Positions 23,580 through 34,525 of a DNA stretch of 64,000 bases are shown here, piece after piece (position 1 is the stretch's first letter; the number at the start of each line of letters is the position of its first letter). Under the pieces are notes generated by a model. It worked only from the letters and a program-made list of their open reading frames with translations, was not told the DNA's origin and did not search any database. A program made the translations under genes and the position numbers. Origin of the DNA: Dichomitus squalens LYAD-421 SS1 (Eukaryota; Basidiomycota; Agaricomycetes; Polyporales; Polyporaceae); NCBI RefSeq assembly GCF_000275845.1, contig NW_006766916.1:190332-254331 (forward strand), given 5' to 3'.

Positions 23580-24086
23580 TTAGACGAGGGTCCAGCTGAT
23601 GCCGTGGAGGCGGCCGACGTCGAGCGAAGCGAGCTGCTGGAACGCCGTCGGAGTGAGGTCGACGGAGCCTGGCGCGCAGCCCGGGCAAGTGTCCGCGACC
23701 GTCACGGTGACCGTCTTGCCGTCGGGGCCGGTCACGACCATCTGACGACCGCACATCGGGTTACTGCGGAGATACGGTGGTGATGAGCATAAGACCTGAA
23801 AATCGAAAAGAGAGAGACGCACGCGTTGGGGTTCGCGGTCGCGCCAGGGAAGGACTGGATGGTCGCAATGTCGACAGCGACGATGAAGTCCGCCTCAGTG
23901 TTGAAGAAGCCACAGGAGCCGAGGCCCGGGGTGTAGAAGGTAGCTGCGGGATATCACCATCAGTCCCAGCAAGTTGAAGGTCAATGCAGGAGAATACGCA
24001 CCATCTCCACCCGACATGGAGAGACTCTGCGCGAAGCCGGCGGTGGCGGCAGAGAGGGCGGCGAGGACAACGGCGGTGAAGCGCAT
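23580..24086 (-). CDS. Small secreted double-psi beta-barrel (RlpA/expansin-like) protein
   Basis: Three exons (24002-24086, 23823-23943, 23580-23763; introns of 58 and 59 bases) give 129 aa. MRFTAVVLAALSAATAGFAQ is a signal peptide. The mature protein has the DPBB hallmarks in order: ATFYTPGLGSCGFFNTEADF, IVAVDIATIQSFPG, NPNANPMCGRQMVVTGPDGK, VTVTVADTCPGCAPGSVDLT and PTAFQQLASLDVGRLHGISW. Four Cys (GSCG, PMCG, DTC, GCA) match the usual disulfide pattern. It lacks the C-terminal cellulose-binding domain of expansins, so it is the single-domain type often secreted by basidiomycetes. Some relatives loosen plant cell walls or inhibit proteases; the activity here is unknown. Confidence 0.9.
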
Positions 24087-24236
24087 CTTGATAATAATGA
24101 AAAGGGGAACGGCGACGAGAAGACGAAGAACGAAAGAAGCTGGTGTGCGAACGGGGGAAGGCACCGGGCCTGAAGGTTGCGATGGAGTGCGAAGGTGAGT
24201 TGCAAACTGGAGAATCCCCTTCTGCTATACCCGGAG

Positions 24237-24245
24237 TTTATATAC
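24237..24245 (-). promoter_or_regulatory. TATA box of the secreted DPBB gene
   Basis: The minus strand reads GTATATAAA, about 150 bases before the DPBB ATG. A strong TATA element is typical of highly induced secreted-protein genes. The assignment is by position and sequence. Confidence 0.5.
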
Positions 24246-25871
24246 CTGCGCGAGCGGGCAAGCGCGGTCCCATGACATACGCGCGCAACTTCGCGCGCGT
24301 GTGTCCGCAGGCAAAAGCAATGAGGGCTCGCTCCGACTGGACCACGGATCGGAAAGGCTGAGGGAGACCGGAGACAACGAGCAAGGCGGCCATCAGGGCA
24401 TCGACTGATCGCGCTGAACGGAGGGAGGTTGGGGTTTCAGCGTGGTGATGCGCAGATGCGGTTTGGGTCCCGGGTTAGCGGTCGTGACCAATCGCCAGTT
24501 TGTGGAGGATTGTGATCCTGTACAGATACGTGATCACGGACAGTTGCCCATGCGTTCTGGCGGGATGAGAGCGAGCTAACATAGACGCGCCATGCGTTGT
24601 GGAGTACACGAAGATAAATTGAAGGTCTTAGGGAGCGGTGCATGCCAAGACTGAACGGAGTGCAAGTCTTCTCATGACAAGTAGCCTGCTCATCGCGCCT
24701 CAAACCCATATTTGAATCGGTCATCTTGAACAATTGGGGGTACGCTAGATGCGAAATATCAGCGCCTACTGAGCGTCCTCAATAGCCGTCAGTGACCGTG
24801 TCTGCGGTGGATGCTTTCGCAGTGGCAACGCCTAGGACCTGATCAAGCAAATTGCTCACCGTCAAGACACCGCCGGCGGCAACAAACGTGCATTGCATCC
24901 TTTGTGCCGGGGCTGGCTGCGAAGTCGAGACCCGAGAGTATAGGGACTCGACGCTGGCCACGTCGGCGATTTCCATGGCGATGTGGATGGGATCTGTGCT
25001 GGGAACACCGCAAAGACGCCGAGATTGCAAAAGGGGCAGCGCCTCGATGCAGTGTCGTCACAAGGCTGTCGATGAGCTTGCGGGAGTTACAAAGGTCCTC
25101 AACTCGGCATCAGGAAGAGGATTGGCGAGGGAATGGAATTGAGCTTCCTTCGACAACAGGGAGGCTGCGATCCGAGACTCGCTGGGTAAAGTAGCCGATG
25201 GCACAGTGACCGATTTACTAAGCGGCTTGGTCGTTGGGGGAAGGTCCCTATGGAAAACACGACAACTAGCGTCGGAGCATATGATGAATAGTCTGAAGAG
25301 GGCTCACGGCATGGAGTCTGGCGCAGCTGAGGGCAGAGGCCAAGGGTGAGAGTATCATATAGTCGAATGCAGGTGACATGTGCTCGGTTCTCTGAGTCAG
25401 CGTCCCGGTTACCTCTTGCGCCTACATGAACCGAAGCGTCGACATTCTGCTCTCCCATTCCGAGTCTTTTCAGAACAGACTGTGGATTCGTCTCTCATTC
25501 CCTACCATCGGCATCAATGAAGTCGGAATACCCCTCTGGATGGCACAATATCAAGTAAGTAAACGAATATCTACGTAAACTCAAAGCGCAGTTGATTATT
25601 CGAGGTCATGTTCGAAGCCATACGGTGCATTCCTACTGCTCTGCAAGATGAGTCTCTTTGTTGCATATTCATTGTCATAGCAGGCAGCGGCCACGAGGAT
25701 GATACATCAAGTGGTGACCAACTTGCGCTAGCTAATACTTGGTTCCCTCCTGAGCGCTGAGCCGTGGCTGATGTCTATGCTACGTGTTCCTTCGCTCTTC
25801 AGGGCAGTCCCCGCCGCTACCGGTAGTAGCACTAGAACTAAATGTCCAATCCATACATCCCCAGCCAAGTA
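24246..25871. other. Intergenic region, no gene seen
   Basis: About 1.6 kb between the DPBB promoter and the 3' end of the HET-domain gene. Only short frames without motif, splice support or codon character were found. Confidence 0.45.
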
Positions 25872-27638
25872 TCATCCTGTCCACCTATCGGGGCGAGCGC
25901 ACATCGCCCGTGCGTGCACCATTGCACGCGCGTTGACTCCTCGGGGACATTCCATTCTCCTTCGTCCTGCGACGTGCCAGCCTCCGACACATCTCAAAAA
26001 GGGGATAAGCTCAGAATCGAAGGGAAAAGTCGCCGGAAACATGGCCTTCTGTGGGGGATCTGGGCTGAGGACATCGGGAGAACAGGCTCCCACGTAGACT
26101 GTGAATGATTCATCGCCTAGGAAAGAGATCATCTCGGAGTCGCCTAGCACATCCAGCCTAAGACACTTCTCAGTGATCTCGGGCAAGACGCAATCCACCC
26201 TCCGCGACCTCTCTGAGGACCGAGATGAGCATACACTGGTGTAGCAGCACTCGAAAGATATCATGGATGTCCTGGAGGGGGAGGAAGATGTCGCGGCAGT
26301 GTTTGGCGTGCCGATACGGGGTATGGTGTCATGAGAATGGACATACACTTTCTTTACCTCTGGCCGGGCCAAAAGACGAACGTATTTGCCAAATGGCAAG
26401 CATAACTTTGCGGCTATGGCGAGGCCGCTGCGCTCGAAGATGAAGATGCGGGTTCCGCGGTAGTACTGGGTACGATGCCCAGCTTCGGCAATGTACCCTC
26501 CGACATGGGACGTGTTGCTGGTCGTGGGGCACGATGGCGGCCGTAGAAAGAGAGCAATGATACGCCCTTGCTTATCCTGGCAAGCCAGTAGAGCGAGGGT
26601 CGCAAAGCCGGAGGATGTGTGCGCGATGCTTATTAGAGGGAATTTGGTGCGAATACCATGACAGGACCTCGTGTACGGCGAAGGGAACGTCACTGTTATG
26701 CCTATGCGTTCATAGAAGCTCTGGTGGGAGATCGGACTAATGCCTGCGCATCCGGCGAAGTCCGCGGGGGAGGAGGCAAGGAGCGTCTCGGAGGTAGATT
26801 GAGGTACGCTATCACGTTCCTTGGCGCTGGCGGGGATGGCGCCGGCGCCTAGGCGATAATCGTCAAGAATAGTTCCCCAGGCGAAGATGCTCTGGTCTGG
26901 GGTTTTCTTGACTATCTCCTCCTGCAGCCTTAGGAAGGCGTTCCTCCCCTCTCCGTACAAGATCGGCATATAGACCCCGATTATGCCCATGAGACAGTAT
27001 GCTTCGTCCTCGACGCGTCGGGTTTCCCTTCCGGCAGCCCACGACATCCGGCACGCGACACTGCAGTCCTCGACCCTCCGTTCATGAGTGAGCACATAGC
27101 GGTCGATGCCGGTCACTTCTTCGATGAGATCTGCGAGGGTGTGCTTATCACCGATGACTTTCCAGCCCTTAGAGAGGAAGATGACGGAGCACGGGGCGAT
27201 GAGCTCCTGTAGTGTCCACCCGCGCCTATGCCACCTGCTTCGCCGGAACGAGGAGGTGGGATGGCGAGGATCCTCTACTTCCACGCTCGGAACGTCATCA
27301 AGTAGCGCATAGCAGTTAGAGGCGCATTCGTACCACCGGTACATCGAAGCCATCGCCTCCGAGAGCTCGACGCTGTTGGTCTTGTCGATGCAGCAAGTGT
27401 CCGTCCATAGCCAGCGAAAGCCATCCACCCGCGCCTGAGCGCACACGTTGCGGATCTTCTGTGACGTAGGGTACAGCATCCAGCGGAATAGACCGAAGGA
27501 TCCTGGAGTACCAAATCGAGGTGTGGACTGGAAGCTCTGCTCTTTGTTGGTCCACACGTGAGAGAGAATCGCGTACGGGACGTCAGCGGGACCAGAGAAC
27601 TGGTGGAGTTCGATGGTCTCTGTGTTGAGAAGCCACAT
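25872..27638 (-). CDS. HET-domain (heterokaryon incompatibility) protein
   Basis: A single 588-codon exon. The N-terminal 240 residues carry the HET domain blocks in order: MWLLNTETIELHQFSG start, YAILSHVWTNKEQSFQ, IRNVCAQARVDGFRWLWTDT followed by CCIDKTNSVELSEAMASMYR, RGWTLQELIAPCSVIFLS, then SWAAGRETRRVEDEAYCLMG and MPILYGEGRNAFLRLQEEIV. HET domains are found in proteins that trigger cell death on fusion of incompatible mycelia. The C-terminal 340 residues have no recognisable domain and end in an Arg-rich tail (VAGRRRMECPRG). No NACHT or WD repeats follow, so this is the short HET-only type. The lack of introns is usual in this family. Confidence 0.9.
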   Translation of the reverse strand: MWLLNTETIELHQFSGPADVPYAILSHVWTNKEQSFQSTPRFGTPGSFGLFRWMLYPTSQKIRNVCAQARVDGFRWLWTDTCCIDKTNSVELSEAMASMYRWYECASNCYALLDDVPSVEVEDPRHPTSSFRRSRWHRRGWTLQELIAPCSVIFLSKGWKVIGDKHTLADLIEEVTGIDRYVLTHERRVEDCSVACRMSWAAGRETRRVEDEAYCLMGIIGVYMPILYGEGRNAFLRLQEEIVKKTPDQSIFAWGTILDDYRLGAGAIPASAKERDSVPQSTSETLLASSPADFAGCAGISPISHQSFYERIGITVTFPSPYTRSCHGIRTKFPLISIAHTSSGFATLALLACQDKQGRIIALFLRPPSCPTTSNTSHVGGYIAEAGHRTQYYRGTRIFIFERSGLAIAAKLCLPFGKYVRLLARPEVKKVYVHSHDTIPRIGTPNTAATSSSPSRTSMISFECCYTSVCSSRSSERSRRVDCVLPEITEKCLRLDVLGDSEMISFLGDESFTVYVGACSPDVLSPDPPQKAMFPATFPFDSELIPFLRCVGGWHVAGRRRMECPRGVNARAMVHARAMCARPDRWTG

Positions 27639-28578
27639 GAACTGGGATGCGTCGTAAGTCTTTGTATGAAGTCAAAATGCGGAAGAGACTTACGAACAAA
27701 CACGATGTAGCTAAAGAAAAATCAAGATGCTTGCTGGTGGGTAGAAGTTGCCGGTGGGGATGCGCCGAAGAGGCAGTCGAATGTTCAGTGCAGACTTGAG
27801 GGAGGCAATGTGAGCACAGAAGAACCCGTCTTATATTGTTAGCGAAACCGGGACTCGTCCAAATATATTGAACATCTTGAAGCCAATGACTTGTTCACTT
27901 GTGGATGCTTCGTAGATGGATCCCTGGGATCCCTAGGATAGGTCATGAGCGTGGCGGGAGATGCTTCGAGGGCGAGATTCAATGATATGCAGAAGCGACC
28001 AGCTCCCAGTAGCACCCTCTCATGAACGATGCCACGCGAGTTTGTCATATTGATGATTTTGGAGCCAGCAGCTGGACCATGGAGTGACGGATTTGTGGGA
28101 GAGGGCGGTGTCATCAACATTATTACGGATAGGGACGTATTGTGACCGGATATATGGACTGATAGGTAGGTGACTGGCTCTATGATCTTTCCGCGGCCAA
28201 TCACTCAGGTATACATATATCTCCACCCAGAGATCTGTTCTTCGTCGGACACATCCACGTAATACCAAACGAGTGGCACACGATGTTCGGCGAGATATCC
28301 GACAAGCTGAATGTACGAGCTACAAATATCAGTGCAGATATATGGGAGACCGGTATAGAGGCTGGAATTCATTCTGAGATATCTCGAGATCTAGTATGAC
28401 TTAGAAGAAATGGCAGAGTAGAGTATCTTGCAGGTGGCGGTCCGGATACTCTGTCGCAATCCGGAAAGACAATTGTATCCAGCGTACCCTGTAAAGGAAT
28501 CTGCCTTGTATGTCTGGATGGATATCACGATGTCTAAGTCAATTTAGGTGGACGACTCTGTAGTTATCCGGGCAAACA
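27639..28578. other. Intergenic region, no gene seen
   Basis: About 940 bases upstream of the HET gene. No supported coding frame, repeat or RNA gene was recognised. Confidence 0.45.
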
Positions 28579-29054
28579 TCAGACATTGGCTGGGTTGTTC
28601 TTCTTCTTGCGCAATTCGGCGAGCTGGGTATAAATAACTCTTCCACACTCGGGGTGGAATCCATCGACTTCCCCAAGAATAGCGCCTGCGGCCGTCCCGA
28701 ATATGACGGCTGACATCATAACCTACCGTCTGGGAGAAAAGCACTATTGTTATATAGTGGCCCCAAAAACCTACGATGTGCGTCGTCATCTGTTCATTAT
28801 GCGCTTGAAACTCATACAAGTCACCATCTAGGCCGCCATTCAGGCGGCGAGGGATAATTACAAGGAGCTCAAGGACGTCGATCCAGCTCGTATCACCCTC
28901 TGCGTCAATAGCTTCGTCGGTGCTCAACCGCAGCGTGTCCGGATCAGCCCAGACTCATGGCCGATCGTACTCTCTAGGCTCTCCAGCCGCCAGGTCGTCG
29001 AAATCGTGTTGCAGCCTTCCACTCTCCCTCACATTGTTGTACACGCTGCTGAGG
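28579..29054 (-). pseudogene. 3' part of an unrecognised gene, 5' part missing at the duplication boundary
   Basis: The minus-strand frame holds HVLSSVYNNVRESGRLQHDF then DDLAAGEPREYDRP, one in-frame TGA, and TDEAIDAEGDTSWIDVLELL. A 52-base intron (28723-28774) in phase 0 joins QMTTHI to VMMSAVIFGTAAGAILGEVD, and the frame ends ELRKKKNNPANV with a stop at 28579. The clean intron and compositional quality suggest a real gene, but upstream (above 29055) the sequence belongs to a segment duplicated at 61-63 kb and no start is found. I read it as a gene truncated by that rearrangement. The family is not recognised. Confidence 0.35.
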
Positions 29055-30868
29055 ACGTGGACAGTCTGCCCACATACGAGGGCCTCCGGGAGCAATCTCG
29101 GTCGAAAGACTCTTATCTCGCTGCCCCTCCCAGCCAATCGGTGTCCCCACTGGTGAAATCTATATCCACAGAACTCATTCGCTCCGTTCAGAGACATGCG
29201 AGAAGATGACGTCCCCTGCACAGTCTCAGAGGTCGGAGTCCAGCCCCTTCTCATTGTTGACAGGCGTTGCGAATAACGTCTTCCATGGGAGCTCCCCGAA
29301 GTGACTTCCCGCCTCTGAGCCTTGCATGTATATGTAGCACGCACCACCCTGGTTGTGCCACAAGATGTACCAGCGCGCACAATTGTCATCACAGAAGTCT
29401 TTCTTTCCTGATATGAATGATGGCCCCGTCTATATGTGCTGTTAGCACTAACGTGTCTAAATATGGCGTCTTGAGAGACTTTGAACCAGAAGTGGAACGA
29501 AGTAGTCCGAGTCGGGTTTGACGATGGAAGGTCAAGTTCGAGGGATAACTTGAAGTTCGCCCATGGCAGGCGCGTCGATCACAATGGTGACGGGAGAGCA
29601 CGTGGGCGTTCCGGGAGCCTGGGAAGGGCGTTGACCCGGTCTGGGTCTGACTCTTGTCTGGGCGACTGTCGCCGCTGTGCTTCCTGTCCTCGCCGCCGTC
29701 GACGACGACGAGCTCCCCCTTCTTCGCGACTGCATCGCCAATACCATTCTCTCTCTCTTTTCTTCTCGTCTGTCCCTCATTGCACTTGTATCCCTCCAGA
29801 CATCTAGCGGCGAAAGCGCGCCCAGGGGTGATTGGGGGGGAACAGCGAAAGATCCCCAGGTGAGCTCCTCACTGTCCATTCTTCGGAAAATCACTCTCTT
29901 CTTTGACGGTCCTGGTGACTGCTCTCGGGTCTCAGTACTTTTCACCGTCGTGCCACTCCTGGAGGACTGGAAACCTGTTACCCTGCAGCAACCGACAATA
30001 TGCAGATCTAGCGCGCTCTGGTGAGCTTTGCGACCCCCAGCGCGCATACTAAACTCTGTCTTGAGAATCACGCCGGGGACAGAGAGACAACGATTTAACA
30101 AGCAGTGCTCGACCCAGCCTCCCAGAAGTGGCTTTTTGTGTCGCATCTACATCATCTCGCCGCGTTGGCCTTACGGCACCGAGCGCACCAACTTTGTCTG
30201 TGACGTCCAATATCGAAGGGACACGCACTTCCTCCTACAGCCGGACCAGCGGACACGCAAGACCAGCGTGCATGACCGCAGCCCCAACCGTGCCGCAGCG
30301 CCATCCCACAACGATGTCTTGGAGCGCACATGTCCGGTTGCATCGTGCACGGTCTCATCGCGGTCCGCTGGTCGCGCTCTTGGCGGGTTGCGGATCGGTC
30401 GGAGGCCCGGTCGCGCCCAGATGCGATCACTTCCGTCCATCGGGCCCTTGCGCCTATCTATCAAATTCGGCGGCTGCACCACCGCAGGGGCGAGGCGCAA
30501 GATACACATCGTGCAGCTTTCTGATTCGGCTCATACGTGGGGGGCGTGCGTCTCGCCTGAGAGGCAGGCGAACAGACGAACAGACGAGTTGGGTGCCTTT
30601 TCCGGTTGACACAGCTGCGACCCACCCACGATAGGCCGCAGCGTCGGACATGCCGGACGGTCGGACAGTGAACCGCTCTGACGCATCCATATCGTCCAGC
30701 CTGGATGATAGATGCTCGAGCGGTGGCCGTCGGTCAGGCAGTGCCGCGAACTCGTTCGGGCCTCGCGCTGGTGCACGCATCCTTTGACGGCACAAGCTTG
30801 CAGTTACGCGACCTGCTGCTGTGCTTGTTCAAAGAGGTCACGATCTGGAGACAGTTGTCAACATACCC
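29055..30868 (+). repeat. Duplicated segment A, left copy
   Basis: Aligns in reverse complement with 61030-62861 at roughly 90% identity by eye, with scattered short indels. Both copies contain the same GC-rich stretches and several open frames on both strands (for example AILKTE... and SLSQ... type frames), but each copy has stops in frames that are open in the other. I therefore do not name a gene. On the minus strand, short blocks with coding quality occur (ELDLPSSNPTRTTSFHFWFK near 29500; ARWYILWHNQGGACYIYMQG near 29340), suggesting a decayed multi-exon gene. Confidence 0.7.
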
Positions 30869-31640
30869 TGGACGAGATCTGATACATGCTCTTCGGTCTC
30901 CAAGTAGGTCTCATGGCAGACATCTTGCGAGCCGTAAAGAACGATGGGATCGCGCAAGCTGCCCTAAACCTCGCGTTTTGCATCATTAGGGGCGAAACGG
31001 CCCGCGATGAGACGACCAGCGACATGGTGGGGCATCGACCATACATGCAAGGCATTGCGTTTACCAGCTATGCAGTCAGGGCGGCCGATAGTTGGTCTCG
31101 CGGGGGAGTCAGGCACTTTGCTGTCATGTCGTCTCAGGGAGGGACTGTCGTGATTCCTATCCATGAAGATGTGTCAAGCAACGAAGAGATAACCTTGGCG
31201 GACAGAATGTACCTGCTACCCGTTGATGGTAGTGGCAGAGAAGCAGTTAGCGGCAGGGATGAGAGCAGAGGGTTTGCATTCATTACTGGCTCCGTCGCAG
31301 CTCAGGGGCAATTCGAGGTTCGGGCAACGGCTATTGCGGTCAGGAAGGTGCATAAGAGTAGGGGAAAGTGGCAGCTGAGGAGAATCGGTCAATGTATCGT
31401 ACATCGCCCAAGTCGTGCAGTACGCTGAACATCTTCTGCCCCCGGACTCCCTGTCGAGTTCTGTAGCTTTGCATCCATTCCGGCGTGTTGAAAGGCTGAA
31501 ACACCGTGACCGCGGCATCCTGGCGCTTGGAACAAACGCCCATGATAACAGATGATGTAATCAAGGTGTGGTAATTGGCGTTCACTGTCTTTCTTCGTTG
31601 CAGTCGTTCAGTCCAAGAGTTCCCCGCCCTCCTCATCGAC
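30869..31640. other. Region upstream of the HNH_2-like gene
   Basis: Not duplicated in the right-hand copy. A 180-codon plus-strand frame (30886-31428) is open but shows no recognisable motif and no splice support; I treat it as non-coding or promoter sequence. Confidence 0.35.
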
Positions 31641-33712
31641 ATGTCGCTCGATTACGCCCTTGAAGACAGCTTCAATGCCGAAGTGGAACGGCTCCTGACT
31701 GACCCCGCCGTCTCTGATATGGCTTTACATAGCCAAGCCCAAGAATATCTGCAGGTCTATGACGAACCATCATTTGGAGAAATCAATGTTCCTCCGTGGG
31801 TTCGCCGCATTCAGCCGCATACGAGATTGAGGATCAAGTATACATCGAGGCGACTGTTTGATACGATGTACGAGGCAGCGACTACACTTCGAGTGCCACT
31901 AGGTGCGCGATATGTTTCTGCCGCCATTTGCGCTTGTGCTAGTCATGCCAAGAGCGCTGTGGCTTGTTCTCAAGATCAGCCGAAGAGTGTTGCAGAAGCG
32001 TTAGGTCGGCTCGCTTCGGTTTGGCTTGCCTTTGTGCTCTGGCCCCGTAAGCTCTTCGACTGCCTGCTCTTACATTCCGTGTCTTTTAGATCTTCGAGGC
32101 CCAGATTATATCCAAGCGGTGTTGCCTGCGAAGTCATCTGGTGAAGACTCAGATTCAGGAGATACTACCCCGACAGGACGATCTGAAGATCTCTCCCGGA
32201 ATACCGTGGCGTATCGTCGATGGGCTGTCTTGAGAGACGAAGTAGGTCAATTTGCTGGGCTCTATCTTCGCTCCCGCTTAGGGTGTATCAGTTGTATCAG
32301 CGTGATAGGTATAGGTGCTTCATGTCAGGAGCTGTGCTCTATCGNNNNNNNNNNNNNNNNNNNNNNNNNNNNNNNNNNNNNNNNNNNNNNNNNNNNNNNN
32401 NNNNNNNNNNNNNNNNNNNNNNNNNNNNNNNNNNNNNNNNNNNNNNNNNNNNNNNNNNNNNNNNNNNNNNNNNNNNNNNNNNNNNNNNNNNNNNNNNNNN
32501 NNNNNNNNNNNNNNNNNNNNNNNNNNNNNNNNNNNNNNNNNNNNNNNNNNNNNNNNNNNNNNNNNNNNNNNNNNNNNNNNNNNNNNNNNNNNNNNNNNNN
32601 NNNNNNNNNNNNNNNNNNNNNNNNNNNNNNNNNNNNNNNNNNNNNNNNNNNNNNNNNNNNNNNNNNNNNNNNNNNNNNNNNNNNNNNNNNNNNNNNNNNN
32701 NNNNNNNNNNNNNNNNNNNNNNNNNNNNNNNNNNNNNNNNNNNNNNNNNNNNNNNNNNNNNNNNNNNNNNNNNNNNNNNNNNNNNNNNNNNNNNNNNNNN
32801 NNNNNNNNNNNNNNNNNNNNNNNNNNNNNNNNNNNNNNNNNNNNNNNNNNNNNNNNNNNNNNNNNNNNNNNNNNNNNNNNNNNNNNNNNNNNNNNNNNNN
32901 NNNNNNNNNNNNNNNNNNNNNNNNNNNNNNNNNNNNNNNNNNNNNNNNNNNNNNNNNNNNNNNNNNNNNNNNNNNNNNNNNNNNNNNNNNNNNNNNNNNN
33001 NNNNNNNNNNNNNNNNNNNNNNNNNNNNNNNNNNNNNNNNNNNNNNNNNNNNNNNNNNNNNNNNNNNNNNNNNNNNNNNNNNNNNNNNNNNNNNNNNNNN
33101 NNNNNNNNNNNNNNNNNNNNNNNNNNNNNNNNNNNNNNNNNNNNNNNNNNNNNNNNNNNNNNNNNNNNNNNNNNNNNNNNNNNNNNNNNNNNNNNNNNNC
33201 AAGTGGTGTTTACTACCGACAGACGTCAGTGTGGTTCGTTACCGTTCATAGCACGATCCGTCATGACTCTCATCCAGACCACGAATTGCTATGAGATCCA
33301 AACGCACCAGTCGAACTTCCTCGGTGCCATACCCGTGCAGGATCGGGTTACATTCCAGGACTATAGTCTTGAGACACCGGCCCCGGATAGTGCCGACGCA
33401 GAGAGGGCAGCTCGGCGCCGGGGAGTGAAACGAAGGCGTGCACAAGCTGGCATAGACCTACCCGATCCCGAGCTCCTTCGAGTGCATGCTGCTCTAGCGA
33501 TTCTGCTCCACTCAAGTGGTGCTGCGGGCATATTCGATACGATGATCCGCTGGCGTTCTGACCGAAACCATCACGGCGTGCCGGAGGCGAGTGGGCGTGC
33601 CTTCTGGGAGTCTGTTGTAATATACGAAGGTCCGGAAATTTGCCTATCCGCCGAGTTACAGAACGCGGCGGAGGCGATTGGTCGTTTGTCGACGTCGACT
33701 GATCCGGAATAA
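31641..33712 (+). CDS. HNH_2-like nuclease-domain protein, core hidden in an assembly gap
   Basis: Exon 1 (31641-32046) starts MSLDYALEDSFNAEVERLL. A phase-1 intron leads to exon 2 (32090-32241), ending SRNTVAYRRWAVLRDE. The next exon opens at 32301 with RDRYRCFMSGAVLY, which matches the RD-x-x-RC-x-x-(S/T)G signature before the metal-binding core of fungal HNH_2 proteins. The N run then begins, so the HNH residues are not visible. After the gap the C-terminal exon carries NCYEIQTHQSNFLGAIPVQD, VTFQDYS, DLPDPELLRVHAALAILLHS and SGAAGIFDTMIRWRSD, the usual C-terminal layout of the family (LPDP...HAA...SGA), and ends at 33712. These proteins are numerous in Agaricomycetes and of unknown role. 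A second copy of the 3' exon lies at 63500-64000. Confidence 0.6.
32345..33199. other. Assembly gap (855 N)
   Basis: An unbroken run of N within the HNH_2-like gene. Any reading frame through it is meaningless. The gap starts about 45 bases into an exon and ends just before sequence that is duplicated at the right end of the window, as expected when an assembler fails at a repeat. Confidence 0.99.
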
Positions 33713-34355
33713 AAGTCATTCCCCTTTCTTGAGCTGAATTCTACGATCGTTGTTGGCATCCGGCGTCCCTCAAGCGAAAGCTGACATATGGCCTGTCTTC
33801 GTCGAGCGCACGGGGCATCCCAATATGAGGCTCCAGTGGCTTTCTGAAGCGGTTGCACCCGTAACCGTGGTCATCGGTGGTCAATCGGAGGACTAATCTC
33901 ACCGACGAAGTCCGTGCTCGAAGCCGACGTATACGCCTATGCCGCGCGTTATTGGACGTCGTTCTCGTGTGTCAGTAGCATAGCGTGTTTGTTCCCTTCG
34001 TCATGCCATGAAGGCGGTCTTTCCACGATCGCATGCGCTGGCTTCACGTCGAGGCAATCTATCCATAAGATGAGATTGAGGGTTGGCACGATATACTCAT
34101 GGGATGTGAGCCGCCGTTAAACAGTACCATGATACGGAACGCCCCAATCGCTGGTGCAGGAAGAGATGCGCTAATAGGTTAATGCATCACTGAGTAATGA
34201 AGGGATCGCTCCAATCAACCCTCCACGGACCCAACACATTTGCAACGGGCGTCGACGATTCCTGCGTCTCACGATGAAGCTACTGGGGGACATTGTGCTC
34301 TCGCAGTGTGCCCGAGGTTTGAAGAAAACATCGACCTATGATTGTCTACGTAATA
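33212..34355 (+). repeat. Duplicated segment C, left copy (HNH_2 3' exon and downstream flank)
   Basis: Reverse-complement match to 62843-64000. The coding part (about 33212-33700) looks identical over nearly 490 bases apart from one Asp/Glu change at the end. About 100 bases after the stop are clearly diverged with indels, and the remaining 530 bases are about 98% identical. Confidence 0.85.
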
Positions 34356-34525
34356 CATACAACAGCAGCCATCCACTCACATACAGACGCATTCGGCCGT
34401 CCAATCGTTCAGGAGTCAACAATCCTATACAATGCAGCATGACTTTACTGCGCAAAGAAAGATGCGTCTTTCAGATGAAAGAGGGCTTCTCAACCGTCAC
34501 CCAACTTTCCCTTTTCGGGACGGCG

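Noticed and set aside
29532..30146. 204-codon minus-strand frame in segment A as an intact gene
   Set aside because: The right-hand copy has a stop within the equivalent frame and the composition is low-complexity; not supported as an intact gene.
30886..31428. 180-codon plus-strand frame upstream of the HNH_2-like gene
   Set aside because: No motif, no splice support and no match in the duplicated copy; likely chance.
32026..33712. Long frames running through the N block
   Set aside because: They are artefacts of translating N; only the sequence on each side of the gap was used.
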